From: Consotaella aegiceratis
GTDB taxonomy: Bacteria > Pseudomonadota > Alphaproteobacteria > Rhizobiales > Rhizobiaceae
DNA length: 64,000 bases
Assembly (NCBI RefSeq): GCF_036541425.1
Contig: NZ_JAZHFT010000023.1
Coordinates: 1 to 64,000, forward strand
Direction of reading: 5' to 3'
Shown here one piece after another: positions 38,158-47,125 of this stretch; position 1 is the stretch's first letter; every line of letters starts with the position of its first letter. Below the pieces are notes generated by a model. That model was not told the DNA's origin. It saw only the letters and a program-made list of their open reading frames with translations, and ran no database searches. Made by a program: the position numbers and the translations under genes.

Positions 38158-39627
38158 TCAGGCGGCGAGCGCGATCTCCGGTATGGTCCTGCGCACCATC
38201 GCCATATCCTCGCGGAACGCGGCCTCCTCGCGCTGCTTCGCGTCGGCATCGGGCAGGCGCAGGATATAGGAGGGATGCACGGTCACCAGCGCCTGGGCCC
38301 CATCCTCGAGGTCGATGAGGCGCGACCGCGTCGCCTTGATCGTCACGGTCTTGCCGAGCACCGCGGTCGCAGCGGTGGCGCCGAGCGCGACAATCAGCTT
38401 GGGCTGCACGAAGCGGCGTTCGAGCGCGAGCCAGCTCCGGCAGGCGGAGATTTCGCCGGCGTTCGGCTTCTGGTGGATCCGGCGCTTGCCGCGCGGCACG
38501 AACTTGAAGTGCTTCACGGCATTGGTGACGTAGGTGCGGGTCCGGTCGATGCCGGCCGTCGCCAGAGCGGCATCGAACACCTGGCCCGCCGGGCCGACGA
38601 AAGGCTCGCCCGCCAGATCCTCCTGATCGCCCGGCTGCTCGCCGACGAAGATCACCGGGGCATCCTCCGGCCCGCGCCCGAACACCGTCTGGGTCGCAGG
38701 CTCCCAAAGCGGACAAGCCCGGCACTGCCGCGCCTGCTCGCGCGCTTGGTCCAGCGTGTCCGGTATCGTGTTCGTGCCGCGGATCGGGGCATCGCCTTCG
38801 GCGGTCGCCATCACTCGTTCCCGCTGTCGTTCATGACGCAGGCTGGGCAACGTCGGCGTCGCGGCCAGCATGTCCGCCTTGGCGGCCTCGGCGCCTCGCA
38901 CCAGCTGGGGGATCAACGTGGCTTCCGGCAGATTGTGCCAGTATTTCTTCGGCATCTGGCCCTGCATGGCCTTCACCTTCAGCCGGGCCGGATTGAAGAT
39001 CGAGGCGTAGTAGGTCAGCCACAGCGCCTCGACATCGTCCTCGCCGGGGCGCTGATCCGGCGATGCGCCGGCCGCGAAGCTCAGCCTCTCGCCGTCCCAA
39101 TGGGCTGACCGCAGAGGCGTCAGGATCGTCCAGACCATGCCGGTGAAGCGGCGCGCGAAGAAGGGTGCGGTGATCTCGACGATATGATGGTCGGGCTCGA
39201 ACCAGGCGATGAAATGCGCGCCCGCCTCGGTCTCGATCTCGCGGAAACGGACGAACGATTTCATCTTTTCGATATCGCGACCGATCGATTTGACCATCCT
39301 GCCCGCGCGCAGGACGTCCGCGTCGGACGCGATGTCGAGGAGCTTCGGCTCGTCCTGGAGCCGGCGGAGCAGCCGATAGGCGAGCACGAAGCGCTCGGGA
39401 TGGCGATGACAGATGAGACGGCGCGCGAGATCGGGAAAGGCGCGCGGCACGGTGAACTGCGGCGCATCGGCGGGAAGCGGCGGCAACGGCTCGGCGAAGA
39501 GTTCCGGCGCCGTATCGCCGACGGCGAAGACGAGTTCGGCCGGATCGAGGCCGAGGGCCAGCGCCGTGCGGGCGGCCGTACGCCACCCCTCGAAATCCGC
39601 CTCCCCGGCCAGACGTGCGAGTTTCAT
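38158..39627 (-). CDS. DUF4130-UdgX fusion (uracil-DNA binding protein)
   Basis: 489 residues. The N-terminal half (to about 250) is the DUF4130 domain (HRHPERFVLAYRLLRRL, MVKSIGRDIEKMKSFVRFRE, TYYASIFNPARLKVKAMQGQMPKKYW). The C-terminal half is a family 4-like uracil-DNA glycosylase with iron-sulfur cysteines (CRACPLW) and GEQPGDQED. The loop KRRIHQ carries His385, which in UdgX makes a covalent bond with uracil-containing DNA. GGAGAC precedes ATG at 39627. Its usual partner, the TIGR03916 radical SAM protein, is at 859-2094 with a LexA box; I see no LexA box here. It converges with the bd oxidase operon. Confidence 0.88.
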   Translation of the reverse strand: MKLARLAGEADFEGWRTAARTALALGLDPAELVFAVGDTAPELFAEPLPPLPADAPQFTVPRAFPDLARRLICHRHPERFVLAYRLLRRLQDEPKLLDIASDADVLRAGRMVKSIGRDIEKMKSFVRFREIETEAGAHFIAWFEPDHHIVEITAPFFARRFTGMVWTILTPLRSAHWDGERLSFAAGASPDQRPGEDDVEALWLTYYASIFNPARLKVKAMQGQMPKKYWHNLPEATLIPQLVRGAEAAKADMLAATPTLPSLRHERQRERVMATAEGDAPIRGTNTIPDTLDQAREQARQCRACPLWEPATQTVFGRGPEDAPVIFVGEQPGDQEDLAGEPFVGPAGQVFDAALATAGIDRTRTYVTNAVKHFKFVPRGKRRIHQKPNAGEISACRSWLALERRFVQPKLIVALGATAATAVLGKTVTIKATRSRLIDLEDGAQALVTVHPSYILRLPDADAKQREEAAFREDMAMVRRTIPEIALAA

Positions 39628-39762
39628 GCCCGGCTGTCTCCGTCCGCTGTCCACACTGCTTCGGCGCCCGCCCGGACCAACCGAGCTCGGCCGATCAGCA
39701 TATAGGGGGCAGGCGAGGCGGACGAAGGCGTCAGGAGCCGACCGGCGAATGGCGCGAAGCGG

Positions 39763-40098
39763 CTACGCTTCGCGGCCGGCCTGCCATAGGGTCCACAGCA
39801 TCGAGGAGCGGGCGCCGCTGCGGCAGAAGGCGAGCACCGGCTTGGGAAGCTCCTCGAAGGCGCGGCCGAAGCTTGCCGCATCGGCGGGGCCGGGCGAGCG
39901 CACTGGGACGTGGCGGATCTCCAGCCCCGCGGCTTCGACGGCCGCCTGCGTCTCCGCAAAGCTCGGCTGCCCGCGTTCCTCGCCATCCGGTCGATTGGCG
40001 ATGATCGAGCGGAAGCCCGCCTGCCGCAGGGCCGCAAAGTCCGAAGGCATGATCTGCCCGCACACGGCAAACTCGTCGGTGATCCGTTTCACGTTCAT
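39763..40098 (-). CDS. TIGR01244-family sulfur transferase/phosphatase
   Basis: 111 residues. FAVCGQIMPSDFAALRQAGFRSIIANRPDGE and a CRSGARSS active-site loop match the DUF442/TIGR01244 domain, a phosphatase-like fold acting as a rhodanese-type sulfur transferase in Blh-like proteins. Its start overlaps the stop of the upstream YeeE gene by four bases (ATGA), so it is the last gene of a three-gene sulfur unit. Confidence 0.82.
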   Translation of the reverse strand: MNVKRITDEFAVCGQIMPSDFAALRQAGFRSIIANRPDGEERGQPSFAETQAAVEAAGLEIRHVPVRSPGPADAASFGRAFEELPKPVLAFCRSGARSSMLWTLWQAGREA

Positions 40099-40535
40099 CC
40101 CGCGGGCGTCCCTATCGAGGATTGGCGAGCTTTGACGCCGAGCCAAATGCCGACGAGCATCGCGGCGACGAAGGCCCAGGTTCCCGGCGCGGCCAGGGAG
40201 AGCGCGGTCAGTGCGGGCCCGGGACAGAAGCCGCCGAGCCCCCAGCCCACCCCGAACAGGGCGGCGCCGATCACCAGGCGGCGATCGATCCGGGTCGCGG
40301 CCGGCAGGTCGAAGCCTTCCAGCAGCACCGGTGCCCGGCGCCGCCAGACCAAACGGTAGCCGACGAAGGTGACGACCACCGCCCCGCCCATGACGAAGGC
40401 CAAGCTTGGATCCCAATGGCCGAAGAGGTCCAGGAAGTTGAGAACCTTGGCCGGATCGGCCATGCCGGAGACGATCAATCCAACACCGAAGAGAAGACCG
40501 CCGCCAAAGCCGCAGCACAGCCGGAGCCAGCGCAT
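40095..40535 (-). CDS. YeeE/YedE-type transporter, half 2 (DUF6691)
   Basis: 146 residues, four hydrophobic segments. GGLLFGVGLIVSGMADPAKVLNFLDLFGHWDPSLAFVM and GWGLGGFCPGPAL carry the conserved Cys of the C-terminal half of YeeE-like sulfur transporters. Start codon overlaps the stop of half 1 by one base (TGATG). With half 1 it probably forms one membrane channel for thiosulfate or another sulfur species. Confidence 0.85.
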   Translation of the reverse strand: MRWLRLCCGFGGGLLFGVGLIVSGMADPAKVLNFLDLFGHWDPSLAFVMGGAVVVTFVGYRLVWRRRAPVLLEGFDLPAATRIDRRLVIGAALFGVGWGLGGFCPGPALTALSLAAPGTWAFVAAMLVGIWLGVKARQSSIGTPAG

Positions 40536-40987
40536 CACACCGCTCCGTCGAGAAGATGGCGCATCACGAACACCGTGGCGATACCGGCCGCCATGAAGAT
40601 GGCGACCGCCGCCATCGAGCGCGGCGACAGCCGGGCAAGACCGCAAACGCCATGGCCCGACGTGCATCCCGAGCCGAGCGTCGTGCCGAAACCGACGAGA
40701 CCGCCGGCCACCGCCATCAGCGCGAGATCGTGCGACACGGTCTGGTGCACGGGATGGCCGGTAAAAAGAGCGACGAGCACCGGCGCCGCGACCAGTCCAA
40801 GGATGAAGGCGATGCGCCAGGCTCGATCGGCGAGCGGCACCGCCACCGCGCGCATAGCCCTGGCGGCGATCCCGACGATGCCGGCGATCCGGCCGAACCA
40901 CAGCATCAACAGGACCGACGAAAGACCGATGAGGAGGCCGCCGGCCAGCGACATCCAAGGCGAGAAATCCGTTGGAACCGAACTCAA
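40535..40987 (-). CDS. YeeE/YedE-type transporter, half 1
   Basis: 150 residues, about four hydrophobic segments. GFGTTLGSGCTSGHGVCGLARLSPRS holds the Cys-rich selectivity motif of YeeE/PmpA-like proteins. It is first of a tightly overlapping unit with DUF6691 and TIGR01244 genes, a combination seen near sulfide-responsive (BigR-type) loci; no BigR or SQR gene is here. Confidence 0.85.
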   Translation of the reverse strand: MSSVPTDFSPWMSLAGGLLIGLSSVLLMLWFGRIAGIVGIAARAMRAVAVPLADRAWRIAFILGLVAAPVLVALFTGHPVHQTVSHDLALMAVAGGLVGFGTTLGSGCTSGHGVCGLARLSPRSMAAVAIFMAAGIATVFVMRHLLDGAV

Positions 40988-41154
40988 TGAAAACCCTATT
41001 CGATTGTCCGGGCAAGAAAGCCCGGCGCTATACGGCCGGGTCAGCCCCTTGGTGTGCGCCGCAACATATTAGCAGATTTTAAATTAATCAATTCTCATAC
41101 ATCGCGACCGATAGCCGCCGTCGCAGAGGACGCGAGAGCGCCGGCGAACGGTTC

Positions 41155-41466
41155 CTATTCTTCCGGTTCGGTGGTGAATTGCAGCGGATAGCCGGCCCGT
41201 CTGCCCGCGTCCGTGGCGCGGGTCGCCTTGGTCTCGGCGACATCGCGCGTAAAGACCGCGACGACGCACGAGCCACGCCTGTGCGCCGTGATCATTACGC
41301 GCTGCGCCTGATCCTCGCTCATCCTGAACTCGGCCTTCAGGACGCGGACGACGAATTCGCGCGGCGTGTAGTCGTCGTTGACCAGGATCACCTTGTAGAG
41401 CTTCGGCCGCTCCACCTTCGGCTTCGTGCGGGTCTTCGGTCGTTGACGGGTCTCGATATCGCTCAT
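41155..41466 (-). CDS. clpS2: ATP-dependent Clp protease adaptor ClpS (ClpS2 type)
   Basis: 103 residues. LYKVILVNDDYTPREFVVRVLK is the binding-pocket start and MITAHRRGSCVVAVFTRDVAETKATRATD the ClpA-binding part, ending LQFTTEPEE. These C-terminal features match the second ClpS of Rhizobiales rather than the ClpS1 that neighbours clpA. It delivers N-degron substrates to ClpAP. No clpA follows, as expected for ClpS2. Confidence 0.88.
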   Translation of the reverse strand: MSDIETRQRPKTRTKPKVERPKLYKVILVNDDYTPREFVVRVLKAEFRMSEDQAQRVMITAHRRGSCVVAVFTRDVAETKATRATDAGRRAGYPLQFTTEPEE

Positions 41467-41774
41467 GGGCAGCCACCCCGGCGCGTGATGGGCAAGAAGT
41501 CGCGGACGTTCCGGGCCGCATCGTAATCCAACAGAAAGCTTGGCGGACCGCCGACGGGCCGTGCCCGGCCGACCGCTCCGAAATTGGGCTGCTTTAGGCA
41601 CAGGGCATCGGCCGAAAAATCGGATGCGTCCGGCCCGTGCCCCCAAAAGCCTTGCGAACCGGCAGGCCGATCGATGGGAGCGCCCTGCCGCTCTCCAGCC
41701 AGTGGGAGAATAGCGCGGACCGGGCTGGCGCACAGCCCGGCCCGATCACGATCCGACGACCCCGGCCGTCGCGA
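41467..41774. other. Gap upstream of clpS2 with one hairpin
   Basis: 308 bases. CCGGGCTG (41720-41727) and CAGCCCGG (41733-41740) form a perfect stem with a five-base loop, about 35 bases after the DapA-family stop on the minus strand. It may end that transcript, but there is no U-tract. The rest should hold the clpS2 promoter. Confidence 0.4.
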
Positions 41775-42689
41775 TCAACGCGCGGGCGACAAACCCGCCC
41801 GTTTCAGGAGGTCGACGAGAATTGCCTTCTTCTCCTCGGTCGGGTGCAGAGCCGGTGCCAGCACGGCCGTCGAGAGATCGGGAGATCCCGTCAGGCGCAC
41901 CGCCTCCTTGAGCAGGCCGAAGAACGGCGCATCCAGGGCGACGATCGCGGAGAGATGGGCGAGCCGCCGCTCGAGCGCGATGATCGTTTCGACGTCGCGG
42001 TTCTGGAACGCCTCGTAGATGCCGCAGCAGATTTCGGGGGCGAAGTTGGCGCTCGCCGGGATGCCCCCGTCGCCCCCCAGGATCAAGGTGTCGAGCATGT
42101 ATTCGTCGTAGCCGGCAAAGACCTTGAAGTCCGGCCGCTGCGACTTCACCTCGACGATCACCTGACGGGTGTGGCTTTTGCAGTCGACGGTGTCCTTGAG
42201 CCCGGCGATGGTCTCGAAGTCGAGCGCCAGCCGCTTGATCATCTGGACGCTGAGGTCCTGGCCGGTGAGAGCCGGGAAATTGTAGAGATAGACCGGCACC
42301 CTCAGCGCGCCCGCGATGGTGCGGTAGTGCTGATAGAGCGCTTCTTCGCTGAGCAGCGCGTAATAGGGATTGACCACCAGAACGGCGTCGGCGCCCACGG
42401 CCTCGGCGTGGCGGCCGAGCTCCAGCACCTCCTGGGTGCCCGGCATGCCGATCCCGGCCATCACCGGCAGCCGGCCGTTCGTGTGGCGCACCGCGAACGC
42501 GATCACCTGCTTTCGCATCTCGACGCTCATATGCGAGAACTCGCCGCCCGATCCGGTGATCAGCATGCCGTGGACGCCCGAGGCGATGATCCGGTCGAGG
42601 AGCATCGCCATGCCCTCTTCATCGAAACGGCCCCGATCGTCGACGATCGTGGGAACGGGCGGGATGACGCCCTTCAGACTGGATGGCAT
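41775..42689 (-). CDS. DapA-family aldolase/lyase
   Basis: 304 residues, TIM barrel of the dihydrodipicolinate synthase/N-acetylneuraminate lyase group. GVIPPVPTIVDDRGRFD opens it, GSGGEFSHMS is the carboxylate-binding loop, YLYNFPALTGQ holds the active-site Tyr, and AGLKDTVDC holds the Schiff-base Lys. A true DapA normally lies in core synthesis; with this stand-alone context a catabolic lyase of keto-sugar acids is more likely. GGAGGAA precedes ATG at 42689. Confidence 0.85.
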   Translation of the reverse strand: MPSSLKGVIPPVPTIVDDRGRFDEEGMAMLLDRIIASGVHGMLITGSGGEFSHMSVEMRKQVIAFAVRHTNGRLPVMAGIGMPGTQEVLELGRHAEAVGADAVLVVNPYYALLSEEALYQHYRTIAGALRVPVYLYNFPALTGQDLSVQMIKRLALDFETIAGLKDTVDCKSHTRQVIVEVKSQRPDFKVFAGYDEYMLDTLILGGDGGIPASANFAPEICCGIYEAFQNRDVETIIALERRLAHLSAIVALDAPFFGLLKEAVRLTGSPDLSTAVLAPALHPTEEKKAILVDLLKRAGLSPAR

Positions 42690-42851
42690 GGGAATTTCCT
42701 CCGGGGCGCAGGCCGCGCCGAATGCGATGGGTCGCCGTCTCACAGTAGGAAGCACCCCGGCGGCCTGCAAGCACCTGCGACACGGCGGCGCGCCGGCGCC
42801 GGCGATCCATGCGGCCCCGCCCGAAGGCGAGGACCGTTCCGGCGCCTTCGT

Positions 42852-43826
42852 CTACGGCATCGTCATGATCTGGATGACCGCCGGCGTGATGATCACGGCG
42901 AACAGCACCGGCAAGAAGAACAGGATCATCGGGACGGTGAGCTTGGGCGGCAGCGCGGCGGCCCTCTTCTCGGCCTCGGCCATGCGCATGTCGCGGTTCT
43001 CCTGGGCCAGCACGCGCAGCGCCTGGCCGATCGCCGTGCCGTAGCGCTCGGCCTGGATCAGGCTCGTCACCACCGCCTTCACACCCGGCAAACCGGTGCG
43101 CAGCCCGAGATTCTCGTAGGCCTTGCGGCGATCCTGCAGATAGGAGAGCTCGGCCGTCGTCAGGTTCAGTTCCTCGGCGAGTTCGGCCGACTGCATGCCG
43201 ATCTCGTCGGCCACCTTGCGGAACGCCCCTTCGATGCTCATGCCCGATTCGACGCAGATCAGCATCAGGTCGAGCGCATCCGGCCAGGCGCGGCGGATCG
43301 AGGTCTGGCGCTTGGTCGTTCGATTCTTCAGCATGATCAGCGGCAAATAATAGCCGAACGCCGCGGCGGCGGCGATGATCAGCAGTTTCACCGGCAGCGA
43401 GATCTGATCGCCGAGGACGACGAACATGTAGAAGTTCGAGGCGAGAAACCCCGCCGTCGGGGTGAGGATGCGCGCGGCCAGAAAGCGCACCACCGGCCCC
43501 CGGCCGCGATAGCCCGCCATGCGCAGAAGCTGGGCCGTTTCGGTATCTTCGGCTTTCGCCGTCAGATTGAAGCGTTCGACGATGAGCTGATAGAGCTTCT
43601 TGGGCTGCGCCCGGAGCAGCATCGGATCTCGGTGCCGGTCGTGCAGACCGGCCCGCTCGCGCAACCGGATGCGCTCGCGTTCCTCCGCAACCTGCCGCAT
43701 CCGGGCAGCCAGATGATCGCGCTGAAAATAGGGCCAGGCCACCAGCAGGATGGCGAGCACGCTCGACACCCCCGCCAGAAGCGCGATCATCGTCCTTGTG
43801 TCATGGAGCAGGTGCTGGATCGCCAT
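42852..43826 (-). CDS. tadC: Tad pilus membrane protein TadC
   Basis: 324 residues, type II secretion F domain. An N-terminal membrane segment, a basic cytoplasmic stretch, two central membrane segments, the T2SF core (RRAWPDALDLMLICVESGMSIEGAFRKVADEIG) and two C-terminal hydrophobic segments give the standard TadC shape. It forms the inner-membrane platform of the pilus with TadB, encoded 13 bases upstream. Last gene of the leftward Tad unit. Confidence 0.92.
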   Translation of the reverse strand: MAIQHLLHDTRTMIALLAGVSSVLAILLVAWPYFQRDHLAARMRQVAEERERIRLRERAGLHDRHRDPMLLRAQPKKLYQLIVERFNLTAKAEDTETAQLLRMAGYRGRGPVVRFLAARILTPTAGFLASNFYMFVVLGDQISLPVKLLIIAAAAAFGYYLPLIMLKNRTTKRQTSIRRAWPDALDLMLICVESGMSIEGAFRKVADEIGMQSAELAEELNLTTAELSYLQDRRKAYENLGLRTGLPGVKAVVTSLIQAERYGTAIGQALRVLAQENRDMRMAEAEKRAAALPPKLTVPMILFFLPVLFAVIITPAVIQIMTMP

Positions 43827-43839
43827 CCGGTCGAACGCC

Positions 43840-44847
43840 CTAGAAGTCGAAGTTGATCATCTTGCGCATCACCGCCACGCCGATCCCCATCCAGAGGGCG
43901 CAGCCGACCAATACGATGTTGCCGATCGTCTCGCTGAACAGCAGCATGATGTAGTCCGGGCTGGTGAAGTAGACGAAGGTGGCCACCACCGGCGGCAACG
44001 CGCCGATGATGGCGGCCGACGATTTCGCCTCCTGGCTCATCGCCTTGATCTTGCCGTGCATCTTCTTGCGTTCGCGCAGCACCTTGGAGAGGTTGCCCAA
44101 GGCTTCGGAAAGACTGCCGCCTGTGCGCATCTGGATGCCGATGACGATCGCGAAGAAGTTGGCTTCCGACAGGGGCATGCGGTTGGCCAGGCGCAGGACC
44201 GCCTCGTCGATCGGCATGCCGAGCGTCTGGTCCTCCACCAGCGTCTTGAACTCGCTGCGGACCGGCTCCTGGGCCTCGGCGGCGATGATCTTCATGCAAT
44301 CGCCCAGCGGCAGTCCCGACTTGACGCCGCGCACGATGACGTCGACGGCCGTCGGAAACTCGGCACCGAAACGGGCGAACCGCCTCCGGCGTAGAAAGCC
44401 GACATAGAGATGCGGCAGGAGCAGCCCTCCCGCAAACCCGAAGCCGACCGCGGGAAGCGCGCCGATCCCCAGCATGATCGTCATCAGGAAGCAGAACAGG
44501 CCGGTCGCCAGGCAGACGAGATAATAGGTTTTCTTGGACCAGCCGAGTTGGGCCTGGCGCATGCGCCCCATCAGGCTCGGCTTGGCCTTCGAGCGTCGGG
44601 TCTGCCTCCTCTGCCGCTCGTCGATCTCCCGCAGCGTCTCTTCGACGGATCGCTTGCGCCGATGGCCGTCGTCGCGCCGCCCTTGAGCGGCGCGCGCGGT
44701 CGCGCCGGCGATGGCGGCGAACCGGCTGTCGTAGGCGGCCTGGCGCGTGAACCACGGATAGAGCAGGGCGACCAGGGCGCCGCCGGCCCCAAACGCGGCG
44801 AATGCGATGATTGCAGCGTTGGCCTGAAGTGCGGCGATCGTCTCCAT
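43840..44847 (-). CDS. tadB: Tad pilus membrane protein TadB
   Basis: 335 residues. One N-terminal membrane helix, a basic linker, then membrane segments and the T2SF core (FGAEFPTAVDVIVRGVKSGLPLGDCMKIIA, IGIQMRTGGSLSEALGNLSKVLRERKKM). AGAGGC precedes ATG. It pairs with TadC as platform protein. An inverted GNAT gene separates it from cpaF, which is unusual because cpaF-tadB-tadC are normally contiguous. Confidence 0.92.
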   Translation of the reverse strand: METIAALQANAAIIAFAAFGAGGALVALLYPWFTRQAAYDSRFAAIAGATARAAQGRRDDGHRRKRSVEETLREIDERQRRQTRRSKAKPSLMGRMRQAQLGWSKKTYYLVCLATGLFCFLMTIMLGIGALPAVGFGFAGGLLLPHLYVGFLRRRRFARFGAEFPTAVDVIVRGVKSGLPLGDCMKIIAAEAQEPVRSEFKTLVEDQTLGMPIDEAVLRLANRMPLSEANFFAIVIGIQMRTGGSLSEALGNLSKVLRERKKMHGKIKAMSQEAKSSAAIIGALPPVVATFVYFTSPDYIMLLFSETIGNIVLVGCALWMGIGVAVMRKMINFDF

Positions 44848-44959
44848 TGCCTCTCTGTCGTTCGAGCGGATAAGCCTCGCCGCATTGAAACGCAGGAGGC
44901 GTAAGGATTGGTTACCGTTGCCACGGCAAGCACCAGATGAGCGGGGCTTGGATCGGGAA

Positions 44960-45394
44960 ATGAGTGTTCAACTGAGGCCTTTTACAGCCGACGACTACGC
45001 TCGCGCCTTCGCTTTATGGGAGACGACCGATGGCATCGGCCTCAGCGAAGCCGACCGGCCGACGGCGATCGCGAGCTATCTCGAGCGCAATCCCAGGACA
45101 TCCTTCGTCGCGATCGACGGCGACAGGCTGATCGGGACGATCCTTTGCGGCCACGACGGCCGGCGCGGCTTCATCTACCATTTCGCCGTCGCCGCCTCGC
45201 ACCGACGGCGAGGGATCGGCAAGGCGCTGCTGCGGGCGGCGCTTCTCGCCCTCCGGACCGAAGGCATCGACAAATGCCATTTGACGGTCTTTCGATCGAA
45301 TCCGGACGGCACCGCTTTCTGGCGTTCGCTCCACATGCAGGAGCGAACCGACCTGACGCTGTTTTCCTGCCTCACCGATCACCCGCTCGGCTGA
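44960..45394 (+). CDS. GNAT family acetyltransferase
   Basis: 144 residues. LRPFTADDYARAFALW start, VAIDGDRLIGTILCGHDGRRGFIYHFAVAASHRRRGIGKALL is the acetyl-CoA binding core with the R/Q-x-x-G-x-G motif (RRRGIG). It is on the opposite strand to all Tad genes and lies between cpaF and tadB. ATG at 44960 has GGGA very close; start not certain. Substrate unknown. Confidence 0.85.
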   Translation: MSVQLRPFTADDYARAFALWETTDGIGLSEADRPTAIASYLERNPRTSFVAIDGDRLIGTILCGHDGRRGFIYHFAVAASHRRRGIGKALLRAALLALRTEGIDKCHLTVFRSNPDGTAFWRSLHMQERTDLTLFSCLTDHPLG

Positions 45395-45413
45395 CGGCGG
45401 GCGGGCGGCGACC

Positions 45414-46841
45414 TCAAGCGGCGTCGGCCACCTTCTCCGACGCGTCGAGGGCGGCGGCGAGGCGCTTCTCCTCGCCGAAATAGCGTGCGCGGTCCCAGAA
45501 GCCGGGGCGACCGATGCCGGTCGAGCGGTGCTGACCGATGATCTTGCCGGCCGTGTCCTCGCCCAGGATGTCGTAGACGAAGAGGTCCTGCGTGGTGATC
45601 ACGTCGCCCTCCATGCCCAGCACCTCGGTGATGTGCGTGATGCGGCGCGAGCCGTCGCGCAGGCGCGCCGCCTGGATGATCACGTCCACCGAACCGACGA
45701 TGATCTCGCGCACCGTCTGGGCGGGCAGCGAGAAGCCGCCCATGGCGATCATCGATTCCATGCGCTTGAGACATTCGCGCGGGCTGTTGGAGTGGATCGT
45801 GCCCATCGATCCGTCATGGCCGGTGTTCATCGCCTGGAGGAGATCGAACACCTCCGGCCCGCGCACCTCGCCGACGATGATGCGCTCGGGCCGCATGCGC
45901 AGGCAGTTCTTCACAAGCTGGCGCATGGTGATCTCGCCCTCGCCCTCGATGTTGGGCGGCCGGGTCTCCAGGCGCACGACGTGGGGCTGCTGCAGTTGCA
46001 GCTCGGCCGAATCCTCGCAGGTGATGACGCGCTCGTCGGTGTCGATGTAGCGGGTCAGACAGTTCAACAGCGTCGTCTTGCCCGAGCCGGTGCCGCCGGA
46101 GATCACGATGTTGCAGCGCACCCGCCCGATGATCTCGAGGATCGTGGCCCCCTCCGGCGAGATCGAGCCGTACTTCACCAACTGGTCGAGGGTGAGCTTG
46201 TCCTTCTTGAACTTTCGGATGGTCAGGCTGGGCCCGTCGAGCGACAGCGGCGGCGCGATGACGTTGACGCGCGACCCGTCGGCCAGTCGCGCGTCGCAGA
46301 TCGGCGAGGATTCGTCGACGCGCCGGCCCACCTGGCTGACGATGCGCTGACAGATGTTGAGAAGCTGCTGGTTGTTCTGAAAACGGATGTCCGTCTCTTG
46401 AACCTTGCCGTCGACTTCGATGAACACGCGGTCGCTGCCGTTGACCATGATGTCGGCGATGTCGTCGCGGGCGAGCAGCGGCTCCAACGGGCCGTAGCCG
46501 AGGACGTCGTCGCAGACTTCCGTCACCAGCTTTTCCTGCTCCGCCACCGAGATCTGCACCTTCTTGGCGCCGATGATGTCGGTGACGACCTGGACGATCT
46601 CCTCGCGTGCCTCGTCCACGTGCATGGTCGACAGCATCGCCACGTCGATCGTATCGACGAGCGCGTCGAAGATCTGCCGCTTCAGCTCGTAGAACTTTTC
46701 GGCCCGGCCATGATTCTCGGGCCGGTCGGACCGGTCGGCGCGCTGCGGCGGCCGCTCCTCGTGGACTGGCGCGGCGGGCACGGCGTCCTTGGCCTTTGGC
46801 GCCGCAGGGGCGAGGGCGGTCTCAGTCTTCTTGCCGAACAT
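45414..46841 (-). CDS. cpaF: Tad pilus secretion ATPase (CpaF/TadA)
   Basis: 475 residues. A low-complexity proline-rich N-terminus of about 50 residues is followed by the VirB11-like ATPase: Walker A GGTGSGKTT, Asp box ITCEDSAELQLQ, Walker B IIVGEVRGPEVFDLLQAM and a His box GSMGTIHSN. It powers Flp pilus assembly and retraction. GGAG precedes ATG at 46841. A 284-base gap without a gene separates it from cpaE. Confidence 0.94.
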   Translation of the reverse strand: MFGKKTETALAPAAPKAKDAVPAAPVHEERPPQRADRSDRPENHGRAEKFYELKRQIFDALVDTIDVAMLSTMHVDEAREEIVQVVTDIIGAKKVQISVAEQEKLVTEVCDDVLGYGPLEPLLARDDIADIMVNGSDRVFIEVDGKVQETDIRFQNNQQLLNICQRIVSQVGRRVDESSPICDARLADGSRVNVIAPPLSLDGPSLTIRKFKKDKLTLDQLVKYGSISPEGATILEIIGRVRCNIVISGGTGSGKTTLLNCLTRYIDTDERVITCEDSAELQLQQPHVVRLETRPPNIEGEGEITMRQLVKNCLRMRPERIIVGEVRGPEVFDLLQAMNTGHDGSMGTIHSNSPRECLKRMESMIAMGGFSLPAQTVREIIVGSVDVIIQAARLRDGSRRITHITEVLGMEGDVITTQDLFVYDILGEDTAGKIIGQHRSTGIGRPGFWDRARYFGEEKRLAAALDASEKVADAA

Positions 46842-47125
46842 GCAGCACTCCGCAGCGGATGGACTTCGGTCCGCACGCGGCAAAGCCGCGCTTGTTCGAC
46901 AACCGGTGAGCCTGCGAAGAAGCGTTCGCTATCGTGTCTCGGCAGCGGTGCGAGCCAGCTGGCTCCGCAAGCGGCCCGGTCGCGTCGGACGATCGAGACG
47001 TTAGCCCGCGGGCGCTTGCAGCGCTGTGAAACTGATAGATTCAATTGTCATCAAACACTGATTTTTCAACCGCTTAGCCGCGGTGAGATGCCGCAGGCCT
47101 CGACGCCGCGATCCGGTCGGACGAT

